A stretch of 64,000 bases of DNA from Blastococcus sp. URHD0036 (GTDB lineage: Bacteria > Actinomycetota > Actinomycetes > Mycobacteriales > Geodermatophilaceae), in NCBI RefSeq assembly GCF_000701365.1, contig NZ_KL370778.1, positions 1 to 64,000 of the forward strand, in the 5' to 3' direction. How positions within the stretch are numbered: position 1 is the stretch's first letter; the number at the start of each line of letters is the position of its first letter. Below the pieces are notes generated by a model, which made no database searches, had not been told where the DNA came from, and was given only the letters and a program-made list of their open reading frames with translations. Position numbers and translations under genes: made by a program. Positions 56,294-63,685 of the stretch are shown in pieces.

Positions 56294-57717
56294 CGGGCCG
56301 CCACCTCGGTCCCCGTCTCGAGCCCGGCGAGGATCTCGTCCAGCCCGTGCGGGCGCTTGCTGGGCAGCGGGGTGGGCTCGGGCTGCGCCGCCGGGGGCGT
56401 GCCCACGTCGGTGGGCCCACCGGCGCCCACGGCGGTCACCCAGTGCCGCCAGAAGCCGCGCATCGCGCCCTCGTCGGTGGAGCGGCCGCGCCGGCCGGTG
56501 CCGTCGTCGGCCATGCCGCGGGACATGTCGCTGTAGTCCAGCTCCGCGCGGGCGTCGCCGGCGGTGGCCTCGATGCCGCGCTGCACGGCCTCGTAGGCCT
56601 CGATGTCGTCGGGGGTGGCCAGGCCGCCGGGCCCGACGAAGCTCACCATCGTGCGCATCCGCAGGTCGCGGACGCCCGCGTCCTCGCCCCGCGGGGCCAG
56701 CTGCCAGGCGCGGACGTCGGTGTGCCCGGGGGCGACCGGCTCGAGCTGGCGGATGGACAGGCCCTCGAGGTCGAACAGCAGCAGGTTGGGGAAGACGAAC
56801 AGGATGTGGCTCTCGTCGGCCACCAGGTGCGCGCGCTCGGAGCCCAGGCGCAGCTCCATCTCGCGCCGGTGCTCGGCGGTGCGGACCCGCTCCTCCTCGC
56901 CGAAGCGCGGCTCCCACAGCATGCTGATCCGCCCGCCGTGGCCGGTCAGGATGAGCAGCGAGTGGCCGTTGCCGAGGTTGTAGGCGTACTGGTCGTCGTC
57001 GTCGACGGCGAAGCCGCTCTCCCGCAGGTACCCGACGAACGTGTTGTGGGTCGGGGAGAAGTGGTAGCCGTCCATCGCGTTCTCGACGGCGAGCTTCCAG
57101 TTGCCGCGGACGCCGTACAGCTGGGTGCCCGGGAGCACCTCCATGCCGGCGACGTGCTGCTCGCCGATCATGCGCATGTAGTCCGCGGCCGGGCCGAGGT
57201 GGTCCACCAGCGGCGGGACGTCGTCGCTGAAGGAGACGAAGACGAAGCCCTCGAACACCTCGAGCTTCGCGACCTCGCGCAGCCGCATGCTGGCCTTGTA
57301 CTGCTCGTCGGCGTAGGCCGACGGGTCCGGGATGGCGGCCACCTCGCCCGTGTTGTGGAACGCCCACGCGTGGTAGAAGCAGTTGAAGTGCTTGCTGGTG
57401 CCCTGGGTCTCCCGGCAGAGCACGGTCCCGCGGTGCGGGCAGCTGTTCAGGAAGGCGTGCAGCTCCCCGGCGGAGTCACGGGTGAAGATCAGCGGCCGGC
57501 CGCCGAGGGTGCGCACCTTGAAGTCGTTCGGGCCGAGCTCGGTCTCGTGGCCGAGGTAGAGCCAGGTCTTCTCCCAGATGCGGGCGCGCTCGGCCTCGAA
57601 CAGCTCGGCGTCCCGGTAGGCGCGGCGGTGCACGCGGAAGGCGCGGCGCTCCCAGTCCTGGACGACCAGTGGCGCGGTGGCGGCGTCGGAGTCGGGATGG
57701 GCACTGGGCGACGTCAC
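56290..57717 (-). CDS. Ring-hydroxylating dioxygenase alpha subunit (Rieske type)
   Basis: The 475-residue catalytic subunit. The Rieske 2Fe-2S ligands are CPHRG and CFYHAW (about residues 100-120). The mononuclear iron site is ENAMDGYHFSPTH near residue 220. It would add O2 to an aromatic or heteroaromatic ring, using electrons from a reductase/ferredoxin not encoded here. GTG 57717 follows GGGAGC. It leads the operon alpha-beta-Dabb/VOC-M20. A perfect palindrome lies 66-86 bp upstream in the region shared with the divergent iclR gene. Confidence 0.93.
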   Translation of the reverse strand: MTSPSAHPDSDAATAPLVVQDWERRAFRVHRRAYRDAELFEAERARIWEKTWLYLGHETELGPNDFKVRTLGGRPLIFTRDSAGELHAFLNSCPHRGTVLCRETQGTSKHFNCFYHAWAFHNTGEVAAIPDPSAYADEQYKASMRLREVAKLEVFEGFVFVSFSDDVPPLVDHLGPAADYMRMIGEQHVAGMEVLPGTQLYGVRGNWKLAVENAMDGYHFSPTHNTFVGYLRESGFAVDDDDQYAYNLGNGHSLLILTGHGGRISMLWEPRFGEEERVRTAEHRREMELRLGSERAHLVADESHILFVFPNLLLFDLEGLSIRQLEPVAPGHTDVRAWQLAPRGEDAGVRDLRMRTMVSFVGPGGLATPDDIEAYEAVQRGIEATAGDARAELDYSDMSRGMADDGTGRRGRSTDEGAMRGFWRHWVTAVGAGGPTDVGTPPAAQPEPTPLPSKRPHGLDEILAGLETGTEVAAR

Positions 57718-57782
57718 AGGGGCTCCCGTCTGCCCTCGCCGAGGCGGGGCGGCACGACTATGCGGTAACTCTGCCGAAACAC

Positions 57783-57803
57783 ATGCGAGACGCTGTCTCG
57801 CAT
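57783..57803. promoter_or_regulatory. IclR-type operator candidate, site 1
   Basis: ATGCGAGAC-GCT-GTCTCGCAT is a perfect 21-bp palindrome between the dioxygenase operon and the iclR gene. The half-site TRCGAGAC recurs at 62109, 62134 and 63062. Confidence 0.75.
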
Positions 57804-57984
57804 CGCGGTATTGAGCATGTGCCGCTGGCCCCTGGGTGTCAACCGGTGAACCGGCCGCGGTGCCGGTGAGGCCCCGCACGGCGGGCGGCGTTGACCGTTC
57901 GCCGTCTCGGCCGTCAGGATGCTGTCTCACGTCGGGAGACGGCCGCCGTCCCCGCCCCCGTCCCACGTCCCGAGGAGCTCGCCC

Positions 57985-58770
57985 GTGTCCGAGCCTGCCA
58001 GCCGCCCGGCACGCGACGGCGACGCCGCCGCGCCGACCATCCAGACGGTTCAGCGGGCCGCACTCATCCTCGACGCCTTCACCCCGGCGCGGCCCTACCT
58101 CAGCCTCAACGAGATCACCCAGCGGCTCGGCGCCAGCAAGGCCACCGCGCACCGCTACACCAAGGCGCTGCGTGCGGCGAAGCTGCTGCGCTACGACGAG
58201 CGCTCGGCCCTGTTCTCGCTCGGTCCGCAAGTGCTCACCCTCGGCGCGGCCGCCCGCGCCGGGCTGCCGATCGTGAGCGCCGCGGAGCCCTTCATGGAGC
58301 GGCTGCTGCACCAGGTCGACGAGACGGTGGTCCTGTCGGTCTGGGACGGCGAGTCGCCGATCGTCGTCCGCTCGGTCGACAACACCGACCGCGTCATCCG
58401 GATCAGCGTCCGGGTCGGCTCGCGGCTGGACCCGGTGCAGTCGGCCCAGGGCCGCGTCTTCTGCGCCTGGCTGCGCGCCGAGGAGGTGGCCGGCCTGCCG
58501 CGGGCGCTCAAGCGCGACCCGGAGCTGCGCACAGAGATCGAGGCCATCCGCGCGGCGGGCGTCTCGGTCAACGTGCCCGCGGTCAACGGCGTACGCACCC
58601 TGGCGGCCCCGGTCTTCCAGGGCGCCGCGCTCGTGGGCGCGGTCGCCATCGTCGGGACGACGGTGTCGATCGACTCCGACGTGCACAGCCCGATGGCGGC
58701 CGCGCTGGTGCAGACCGCCAAGGAGATCTCGGCCCACCTGGGCACCGAGGACCCCGGCCCCCAGGCCTGA
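57985..58770 (+). CDS. IclR-family transcriptional regulator
   Basis: A 261-residue regulator with an N-terminal winged HTH (TVQRAALILDAF, LSLNEITQRLGASKATAHRY near residue 50). The C-terminal effector-binding domain (about 95-255) has SVDNTDRVIRISVRVGSRLD and SAQGRVFCAWL. IclR proteins commonly control aromatic-acid catabolism and bind a pathway substrate or intermediate. GTG 57985 has GAGGAG seven bases upstream. Its position between two catabolic operons and the shared palindromes make it the likely regulator of this island. Confidence 0.9.
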   Translation: MSEPASRPARDGDAAAPTIQTVQRAALILDAFTPARPYLSLNEITQRLGASKATAHRYTKALRAAKLLRYDERSALFSLGPQVLTLGAAARAGLPIVSAAEPFMERLLHQVDETVVLSVWDGESPIVVRSVDNTDRVIRISVRVGSRLDPVQSAQGRVFCAWLRAEEVAGLPRALKRDPELRTEIEAIRAAGVSVNVPAVNGVRTLAAPVFQGAALVGAVAIVGTTVSIDSDVHSPMAAALVQTAKEISAHLGTEDPGPQA

Positions 58771-58795
58771 CCCGCCGGCGGTCAGTGGCCCGGCG

Positions 58796-59197
58796 TCAGG
58801 GCGCGGCGGTCAGCCAGCGCAGCGCGGAGGCGAAGTCCGCCCGCGGGGGCACGAAGAAGTCGATGTTCACGCACGGTCCCTCGAGCGGCTCCACGAAGTG
58901 CTCCGCCCCCGCGGGGACCAGCAGGAACGAGCCCGCCCGCATGCGGTGCGGCGTCCCGGCGACGTGGTAGTTGCACACGCCCTCGGCAATGGTGACCAGC
59001 TGGTCGAAGTCGGCGTGGCTGTGCGGGTTGAGCGTCATCCCGACGTCCAGGCTGTGCCAGGCGATCATGATCTCGTCGGTGCTGTAGACCTTGCGCCGTA
59101 CGCCGAGACGGACCGTCTCGGCGGGGATGTCGTCCCAGTTCACCACCCGCCCGTAGAGGGCGGCGTTGCGCGAGGGGACGGCGGGCTCGGTGCTCAT
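58796..59197 (-). CDS. Cupin-domain protein
   Basis: A 133-residue single cupin with MTLNPHSHADFDQLVTIAEG near residue 55 (metal His/His and acidic partner) and GSFLLVPAGAEHFVEPL near residue 90. It may be a small isomerase or dioxygenase, or a sensor of pathway intermediates. ATG 59197 overlaps the aldolase stop (ATGA). It is the last gene of the FAH operon. The palindrome CCGAGACGG-A-CCGTCTCGG lies inside it (59103-59121). Confidence 0.82.
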   Translation of the reverse strand: MSTEPAVPSRNAALYGRVVNWDDIPAETVRLGVRRKVYSTDEIMIAWHSLDVGMTLNPHSHADFDQLVTIAEGVCNYHVAGTPHRMRAGSFLLVPAGAEHFVEPLEGPCVNIDFFVPPRADFASALRWLTAAP

Positions 59198-59970
59198 CGG
59201 GTCTCCCGGGACGGCGGGGCGGCGGCACGCAGCGCGGCGCCGAGGAACTGCAGGTCCGAGCCGACGACGAGGTAGCCGGCCGGACCGAGACCGAGGCCCT
59301 CGGCGGCGTCCGGGCGCGGAGCCCAGCCGCCGAACGCCACCCCGGTGGCCAGCGCCGCGGCGGCCACGGCGTCGACCTCGGCGCGGATGCCGGTCGCGTC
59401 GGCGGGGTCGAGGCCCAGCGCGACGGTGAGGTCGGTCGTCCCCACGAAGGCGACGTCCAGGCCGGCGACGACCTGCTCCAGCGGGTCGGTCGTCCGGCAC
59501 TCGATCTGGCCCACGAGCAGCGGCGGGTCGGCCCGCTCGGCGGCCAGGTAGTCCGCCAGTCCGACCGAGCCGTACCCGGCGCCGGTGTGGGCCAGGCCGA
59601 CCGAACGGCGGCCGGCCGGCCCGTAGGCGACGGCGGCCTGCAGCTCCTCGCGCTGGGCCACCGAGGTCAGCATCGACAGCTGGACGCCGACGGCACCGGC
59701 CTCGAGGACCCGGTTGACCAGCGGCGGGTCGACCCGCGCCAGCCGGACCAGCGCCGGCAGACCGAGCGCGTCGGCGTACCGGAGCAGGTCGAACGCCTCG
59801 GACTCGCCGAGCGTGGAGTGCTCGAGGTCGACGACGACGAGGTCGAACCCGGCCGAGGCGGCCAGCTCGAGGACGTCGGGGCAGGGCAGCTTCACAAAGA
59901 GCCCGGTGAGCCGCTCCCCGGAGGCCAGCGCAGCGCGCAGCCCCGCTCGCGACCGGTGCACGTCGCTCAT
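59194..59970 (-). CDS. HpcH/HpaI family aldolase
   Basis: A 258-residue class II pyruvate aldolase-like TIM barrel with FDLVVVDLEHSTLGE near residue 43, then ALVRLARVDPPLVNRVLEAGAVGVQ. LVGQIECRTT (metal-binding Glu) and DVAFVGTTDLTVALG follow. Such enzymes split 4-hydroxy-2-oxo acids to pyruvate and an aldehyde at the end of ring-cleavage pathways. ATG 59970 follows AGGAGG. It is coupled to the cupin gene and lies 20 bp after the amidohydrolase. Confidence 0.88.
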   Translation of the reverse strand: MSDVHRSRAGLRAALASGERLTGLFVKLPCPDVLELAASAGFDLVVVDLEHSTLGESEAFDLLRYADALGLPALVRLARVDPPLVNRVLEAGAVGVQLSMLTSVAQREELQAAVAYGPAGRRSVGLAHTGAGYGSVGLADYLAAERADPPLLVGQIECRTTDPLEQVVAGLDVAFVGTTDLTVALGLDPADATGIRAEVDAVAAAALATGVAFGGWAPRPDAAEGLGLGPAGYLVVGSDLQFLGAALRAAAPPSRETR

Positions 59971-59990
59971 CGCCGTCCTCCTGATGCTCC

Positions 59991-61175
59991 TCAGGCCCCC
60001 AGCCCGCGCCACGGCACCAGCTCCACCGGCGCACCCGCGTGCAGCACGGTCACGGGCTCGTAGCGCGGGGCCACGATCGAGTTGCCGGCGGCGTCCGGGA
60101 GCAGCTGGTCGCTGACCTCCTCGACCACCGTCACGTGGGCCGGGTTGCCGACCGTCAGGGCACCGTATCCCTCGTCGGCGATGCCGAGCAGTCGCGCCGG
60201 GTCGATGGTGGCGCGCTTGATGATCTCCGGCAGGGGGGCCCCGAGGGCGACCAGCTTGGAGAGGCTGGTGAGCAGGTCGAAGACCGGGCCGCGCCAGTTG
60301 CGGCCGCTGGTGTCCGAGGAGGCGATGTCGGGGAGGAAGCCCGCGGCGATCGCCGGGCGGGCCACGTCGTAGCTCAGGTTGCTCTTGCCGTGGGCGGAGT
60401 CGAAGAGCACCCCGCGGGCGCGGGCCTCGGCGACGGCCGGCTGGACCGCCCCCTCCTGGAGGATGTTGAACTCCTTGCCCGTGTAGCAGTGCGCGACGAT
60501 GTCGCCGGGCCGCAGGTAGGGCAGCACCTCGGCCAGCGGCTCGGGGGTCTCGCCGATGTGCACCATCAGGGGCAGGCCGGCCTGCTCGCCGATCGCCAGC
60601 GACTTCTCCAGCAGCGGCCGCCACTGGTCGGCCGGGACGACGTCGGTCGAGAGCCGGATCTTGAAGCCGCGGACGATGTCGGGGTTCTCCGCCGCCACCT
60701 GCAGCGCGTCCTCGGGCACGAGGGTGTCGGGGTTGAGCAGCTCGCCGAAGCGGAAGTCGATGAGGCCGAGCACCGAGACGTTGAGGAAGCTCAGGATCCG
60801 CATGCCGCTGGGCTCGACGACGAACTTCTTGAACGCGTCGAACGTCGAGGCGCCCGCGGTCCCCGCGTCGGCGGCGGCGACGACGCCGCGGCGCAGGTGC
60901 GCCTCGACGGGGTTGGCGCCGACCTTCGAGACGCGCTCGAAGATGTGCGTGTGGCCCTCCACCAGGCCCGGGAGCACCAGCCGGCCGGTGCAGTCGATGC
61001 GCTCGGTCGCCGCGCCGTCGATCGTCGGGGCGACGGCGCTGATCCGGCCGTCGGTGACCGCGACGTCGTAGCGCCCGTCGAGGCCGTTGGCCGGGTCGAG
61101 GACCCGCCCGCCGGTCAGGACCAGGTCGTGGACGGCGCTGACTGCGTCCGTGCGGGTGTCGGCGGGTGCGGACAT
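59991..61175 (-). CDS. Amidohydrolase/deacetylase family metallohydrolase
   Basis: A 394-residue TIM-barrel hydrolase with HxH in LVEGHTHIFE near residue 71, the probable carbamylated Lys in GFKIRLS and His in LMVHIGETPE. His in VAHCYTG and Asp in IASSDTSGRN complete the metal site. It fits the group that cleaves small amides, esters or cyclic imides (dihydroorotase-like). In an aromatic pathway it could open or deacylate a nitrogen-containing intermediate. It lies 44 bp after the FAH gene in the same operon. Confidence 0.86.
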   Translation of the reverse strand: MSAPADTRTDAVSAVHDLVLTGGRVLDPANGLDGRYDVAVTDGRISAVAPTIDGAATERIDCTGRLVLPGLVEGHTHIFERVSKVGANPVEAHLRRGVVAAADAGTAGASTFDAFKKFVVEPSGMRILSFLNVSVLGLIDFRFGELLNPDTLVPEDALQVAAENPDIVRGFKIRLSTDVVPADQWRPLLEKSLAIGEQAGLPLMVHIGETPEPLAEVLPYLRPGDIVAHCYTGKEFNILQEGAVQPAVAEARARGVLFDSAHGKSNLSYDVARPAIAAGFLPDIASSDTSGRNWRGPVFDLLTSLSKLVALGAPLPEIIKRATIDPARLLGIADEGYGALTVGNPAHVTVVEEVSDQLLPDAAGNSIVAPRYEPVTVLHAGAPVELVPWRGLGA

Positions 61176-61219
61176 GCGATGGGCTCCGGGTGCTCGGGGA
61201 CGGCGGGTGGGGGGGCGCG

Positions 61220-62092
61220 TCAGTGCGCCGGGACGACGTCCGCCCGCGGGACCGGGGCGACCGGTGCGGCGGCGGACGAGATGGTGGTGGTCAGCGGCGC
61301 GACGCCGTCGACCTCGACGGTGACGACGTCACCGGGCGCGAGGTAGACCCCGCGGTCCTGGCCGGTGCCGGCCGGGGTGCCGCTGAGGAACACGTCGCCG
61401 GGCTGGAGCGCGGCGTACCAGGAGATCCGCGCGAGCAGCTCGGGGATCGACCAGATCATGTCGGCGCTGGTGTCGTCCTGGTGCACGACGCCGTTGACCC
61501 GGCCGCGGACGCCGATCGCGGCGCCGTCGTCGAGGCCGCGGGCGTCGAGCACCGAGGCGCCGAGCGGGGTGCAGCCGGGGAAGCTCTTGGCCAGGGCCGG
61601 GGTGCCGGTGGCCTTCATGACGTCGCGCGCGGTGAGGTCGTTGCCCGCGGTGACACCCGCGACCGCGGCCCAGGCCTCGCGCTCGGAGGCGCGGTACAGG
61701 CGCCGCCCGATGACGACGGCGATCTCGGCCTCGGCGTCCAGCTGGTCGGTGATGCCCGAGGGGTGCGGGAGCAGCCCGTTCGGCCCGGCCACGGAGGAGG
61801 CGGCGGAGACGTACAGGATCGGCTCGGCCGGGACCTCACGGCCGGTGATCCGCGCCTTGGACCGGTAGTTCAGCCCGACGCCCCACACCGTGCCGGGGGC
61901 CGGCAGCGGCGGCAGCGCGGCGGCCAGCGCCTCGGCCGCGGGCAGCCGCCGGAGGACCCGCGCGGTGGCCGCCGCGGCGAGCGATCCGGTGTCGGCCACG
62001 AGCGCCCCCACGTCGCGGTGGGGCAGGTCCAGGACGGCGACCTCGTCGCCCTCGCGGCGCGCCAGGCCCTCCGGCGTAGCGAGCAGGTCCAT
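61220..62092 (-). CDS. Fumarylacetoacetate hydrolase (FAH) family protein
   Basis: A 290-residue protein with GVGLNYRSKARITG near residue 72, the metal-binding LDAEAEIAVVIGR near 120 and AGNDLTARDVMK. SGTPAGTGQDRGVYLAPGD follows near the end. FAH-family enzymes hydrolyse diketo acids, hydrate dienoates or isomerise 2-hydroxyhepta-2,4-dienedioate. Together with the HpcH/HpaI aldolase, a meta-cleavage lower pathway is likely. Two operator-like palindromes lie 17-60 bp upstream of its ATG. It is the first gene of the operon. Confidence 0.88.
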   Translation of the reverse strand: MDLLATPEGLARREGDEVAVLDLPHRDVGALVADTGSLAAAATARVLRRLPAAEALAAALPPLPAPGTVWGVGLNYRSKARITGREVPAEPILYVSAASSVAGPNGLLPHPSGITDQLDAEAEIAVVIGRRLYRASEREAWAAVAGVTAGNDLTARDVMKATGTPALAKSFPGCTPLGASVLDARGLDDGAAIGVRGRVNGVVHQDDTSADMIWSIPELLARISWYAALQPGDVFLSGTPAGTGQDRGVYLAPGDVVTVEVDGVAPLTTTISSAAAPVAPVPRADVVPAH

Positions 62093-62108
62093 GTCGGCGA
62101 TCCTTCGA

Positions 62109-62127
62109 TGCGAGACGGCGTCTTGTC
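62109..62127. promoter_or_regulatory. IclR-type operator candidate, site 2a
   Basis: TGCGAGAC-GGC-GTCTTGTC: the left half is identical to site 1 and the right half is degenerate. It lies 17 bp before the FAH gene start and 25 bp (centre to centre) from site 2b. Confidence 0.65.
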
Positions 62128-62133
62128 AAGCAA

Positions 62134-62152
62134 TACGAGACGACGTCCCGTC
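62134..62152. promoter_or_regulatory. IclR-type operator candidate, site 2b
   Basis: TACGAGAC-GAC-GTCCCGTC differs from site 3 only in the middle spacer base. It lies between the FAH gene and the 3' end of the aldo/keto reductase gene (62172), on the promoter side of the FAH operon. Confidence 0.7.
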
Positions 62153-62171
62153 CCGCGAGACGCCCGGGAAC

Positions 62172-63050
62172 TCAGTGGGCGAACGTCGTGGGGCGGGAGG
62201 GGTCGATCGGCGCGTCGGTGATCCGTCCGATCTGCTCCGCCGACAGCTCCAGCCCGGCCGCGCCGGCGCTGTCGGTGATCGACGCCGGACGGGTCGAGCC
62301 GGGGATGGCGACGACGGCCGGCGAGTGGGCCAGCAGCCAGGCCAGCGCGACCCGCTGGGGCGAGACGCCGAGCTCGGCGGCCACCTCGCGGGTCGCCTGC
62401 GCCCGGGCCCCGCTCTCCGCGACCCCGGCCAGGGGTGTGTACGGCAGGAACGCCAGGCCGAGCTCCTCGGTCCGGCGCAGCATCGGCTCGCCCCAGCGGT
62501 CCTCGACGGAGAACGGGTTCTGCACGCCGACCAGCCGGTCCCCGAGCACCTCGGCGGCGATGTCCAGCTTGGCGACGTCGACATTGCTCACCCCGACGGT
62601 CCGCACCACGCCGTCGTCCACCAGGTCGCGCAGGGCGCCCACGGATTCCGCGTACGGCACGGAGGGGTCGGGCCAGTGCAGCTGGTAGAGCCCGATCGCC
62701 TCGACGCCGAGGGCCTGCGCGCTCGCACGGGCGGCGGCGTGCAGGTGTTCGGGGGTGGCGCGGAAGTCCCAGGGCCGGACGAGCCCGCCCTTGGTGGCCA
62801 CGAGGACGGTGTCGGCATCGCCGGACCAGCTCCGCAGCGCCGCGGCGACCAGCCGCTCGTTGTGGCCGATCTCGGTCTCGTCGGCGCAGTAGACGTCCGC
62901 GGTGTCGACCAGCGTCACGCCGGCGTCGAGCGCCGCGTGCACGGTCGCCGCCGCGTGCTCCGCGTCGGGCCGATCCGGCCGGCTGGACAGATGCATCGCA
63001 CCCAGACCTACCGCGCCGACCTGCCGGGAACCGAGCTGTCGCTGCCGCAT
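62172..63050 (-). CDS. Aldo/keto reductase
   Basis: A 292-residue NADPH-dependent oxidoreductase with the catalytic tetrad visible: Asp and Tyr in VDTADVY near residue 50, Lys in LVATKGG near 87 and His in YQLHWPD near 123. GVSNVD and IPGSTRPA follow at the cofactor site. It could reduce an aldehyde or ketone intermediate of the island pathway. A copy of the operator palindrome ends 12 bp before its ATG. Confidence 0.92.
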   Translation of the reverse strand: MRQRQLGSRQVGAVGLGAMHLSSRPDRPDAEHAAATVHAALDAGVTLVDTADVYCADETEIGHNERLVAAALRSWSGDADTVLVATKGGLVRPWDFRATPEHLHAAARASAQALGVEAIGLYQLHWPDPSVPYAESVGALRDLVDDGVVRTVGVSNVDVAKLDIAAEVLGDRLVGVQNPFSVEDRWGEPMLRRTEELGLAFLPYTPLAGVAESGARAQATREVAAELGVSPQRVALAWLLAHSPAVVAIPGSTRPASITDSAGAAGLELSAEQIGRITDAPIDPSRPTTFAH

Positions 63051-63061
63051 GCGGCTCACAC

Positions 63062-63080
63062 TACGAGACGCCGTCCCGTC
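63062..63080. promoter_or_regulatory. IclR-type operator candidate, site 3
   Basis: TACGAGAC-GCC-GTCCCGTC, 12 bp before the aldo/keto reductase start. It is nearly identical to site 2b, 900 bp away. Confidence 0.7.
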
Positions 63081-63125
63081 ATGTGAACCACCTTGGCGTG
63101 TTCGTCGGTGTCCTCGTGAGGTGTT

Positions 63126-63178
63126 GTCCGGCAGGCCGGCGGCCCCGTCCACCACGCGGGTGGGCGGGGTCGCCGGAC
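63126..63178 (-). terminator. Hairpin after the VOC gene
   Basis: Inner arms 63143-63153 and 63159-63169 pair over 11 bp with one G-U. Outer arms 63126-63132 and 63172-63178 pair perfectly. It lies just past the stop of the minus-strand VOC gene (63187). Confidence 0.65.
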
Positions 63179-63186
63179 GGGCGGGG

Positions 63187-63654
63187 TCAGCCCCAGAGGT
63201 CCTGGATGGTCGCGAAGACCTTCTGGTTGTGGCTGAACTCCAGGACGTTGCCGTCGGGGTCCAGGACGGCGCAGATGTAGCCGATGTGCTCGGCCATCTG
63301 GGTCGGCTCCCACTGCAGCCGGCCCAGCTCCTTCGCCTTCGCCGCGACGTCGTCCACGTCGGACTTGTTGGGCAGCTCGATGCCGATGTGCGCCCACGGC
63401 GAGAACGTCGGGTCGGGCTTGCCGTCGACGATGCCGAAGCGGGCACCGACCTCGGGGATGAACTCCCCGAGCACGAGCACGAACGGCGTCTCGACCTGCC
63501 CGGGGTTGGACAGCCACGCGCTGCGGCCGCTCTCGTCGGCGTTCCGCTGCACGAGCACCAGCGGGGTCACCGACGTGTAGAACTCGATCGACCGGTCGAT
63601 GTCGGTGACGGGGATGGCCACGTGGGTCCAGCGGGCCTCGGTCAGTTGGGGCAT
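63187..63654 (-). CDS. VOC-superfamily protein (glyoxalase-like)
   Basis: A 155-residue protein with one vicinal-oxygen-chelate domain: WTHVAIPVTDIDRSIEFY near the start, SPWAHIGIELPNKSDV in the middle and YICAVLDPDGNVLEFSHN at the end. Candidate metal ligands are His in WTHVAI, His in WAHIGI and Glu in LEFSHN. It may be a small dioxygenase, isomerase or lyase of the island pathway. It shares its direction with the partial amidohydrolase upstream, 31 bp away. Confidence 0.83.
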   Translation of the reverse strand: MPQLTEARWTHVAIPVTDIDRSIEFYTSVTPLVLVQRNADESGRSAWLSNPGQVETPFVLVLGEFIPEVGARFGIVDGKPDPTFSPWAHIGIELPNKSDVDDVAAKAKELGRLQWEPTQMAEHIGYICAVLDPDGNVLEFSHNQKVFATIQDLWG

Positions 63655-63685
63655 GACGGTTCCTTCCTGGTGGGTGTTCGTCGGT

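Noticed and set aside
57718-58737. Upstream extension of the dioxygenase alpha-subunit frame over the iclR gene
   Set aside because: The extra 340 residues are antisense to iclR and lack any domain; GTG 57717 has a ribosome-binding site and the correct family N-terminus.
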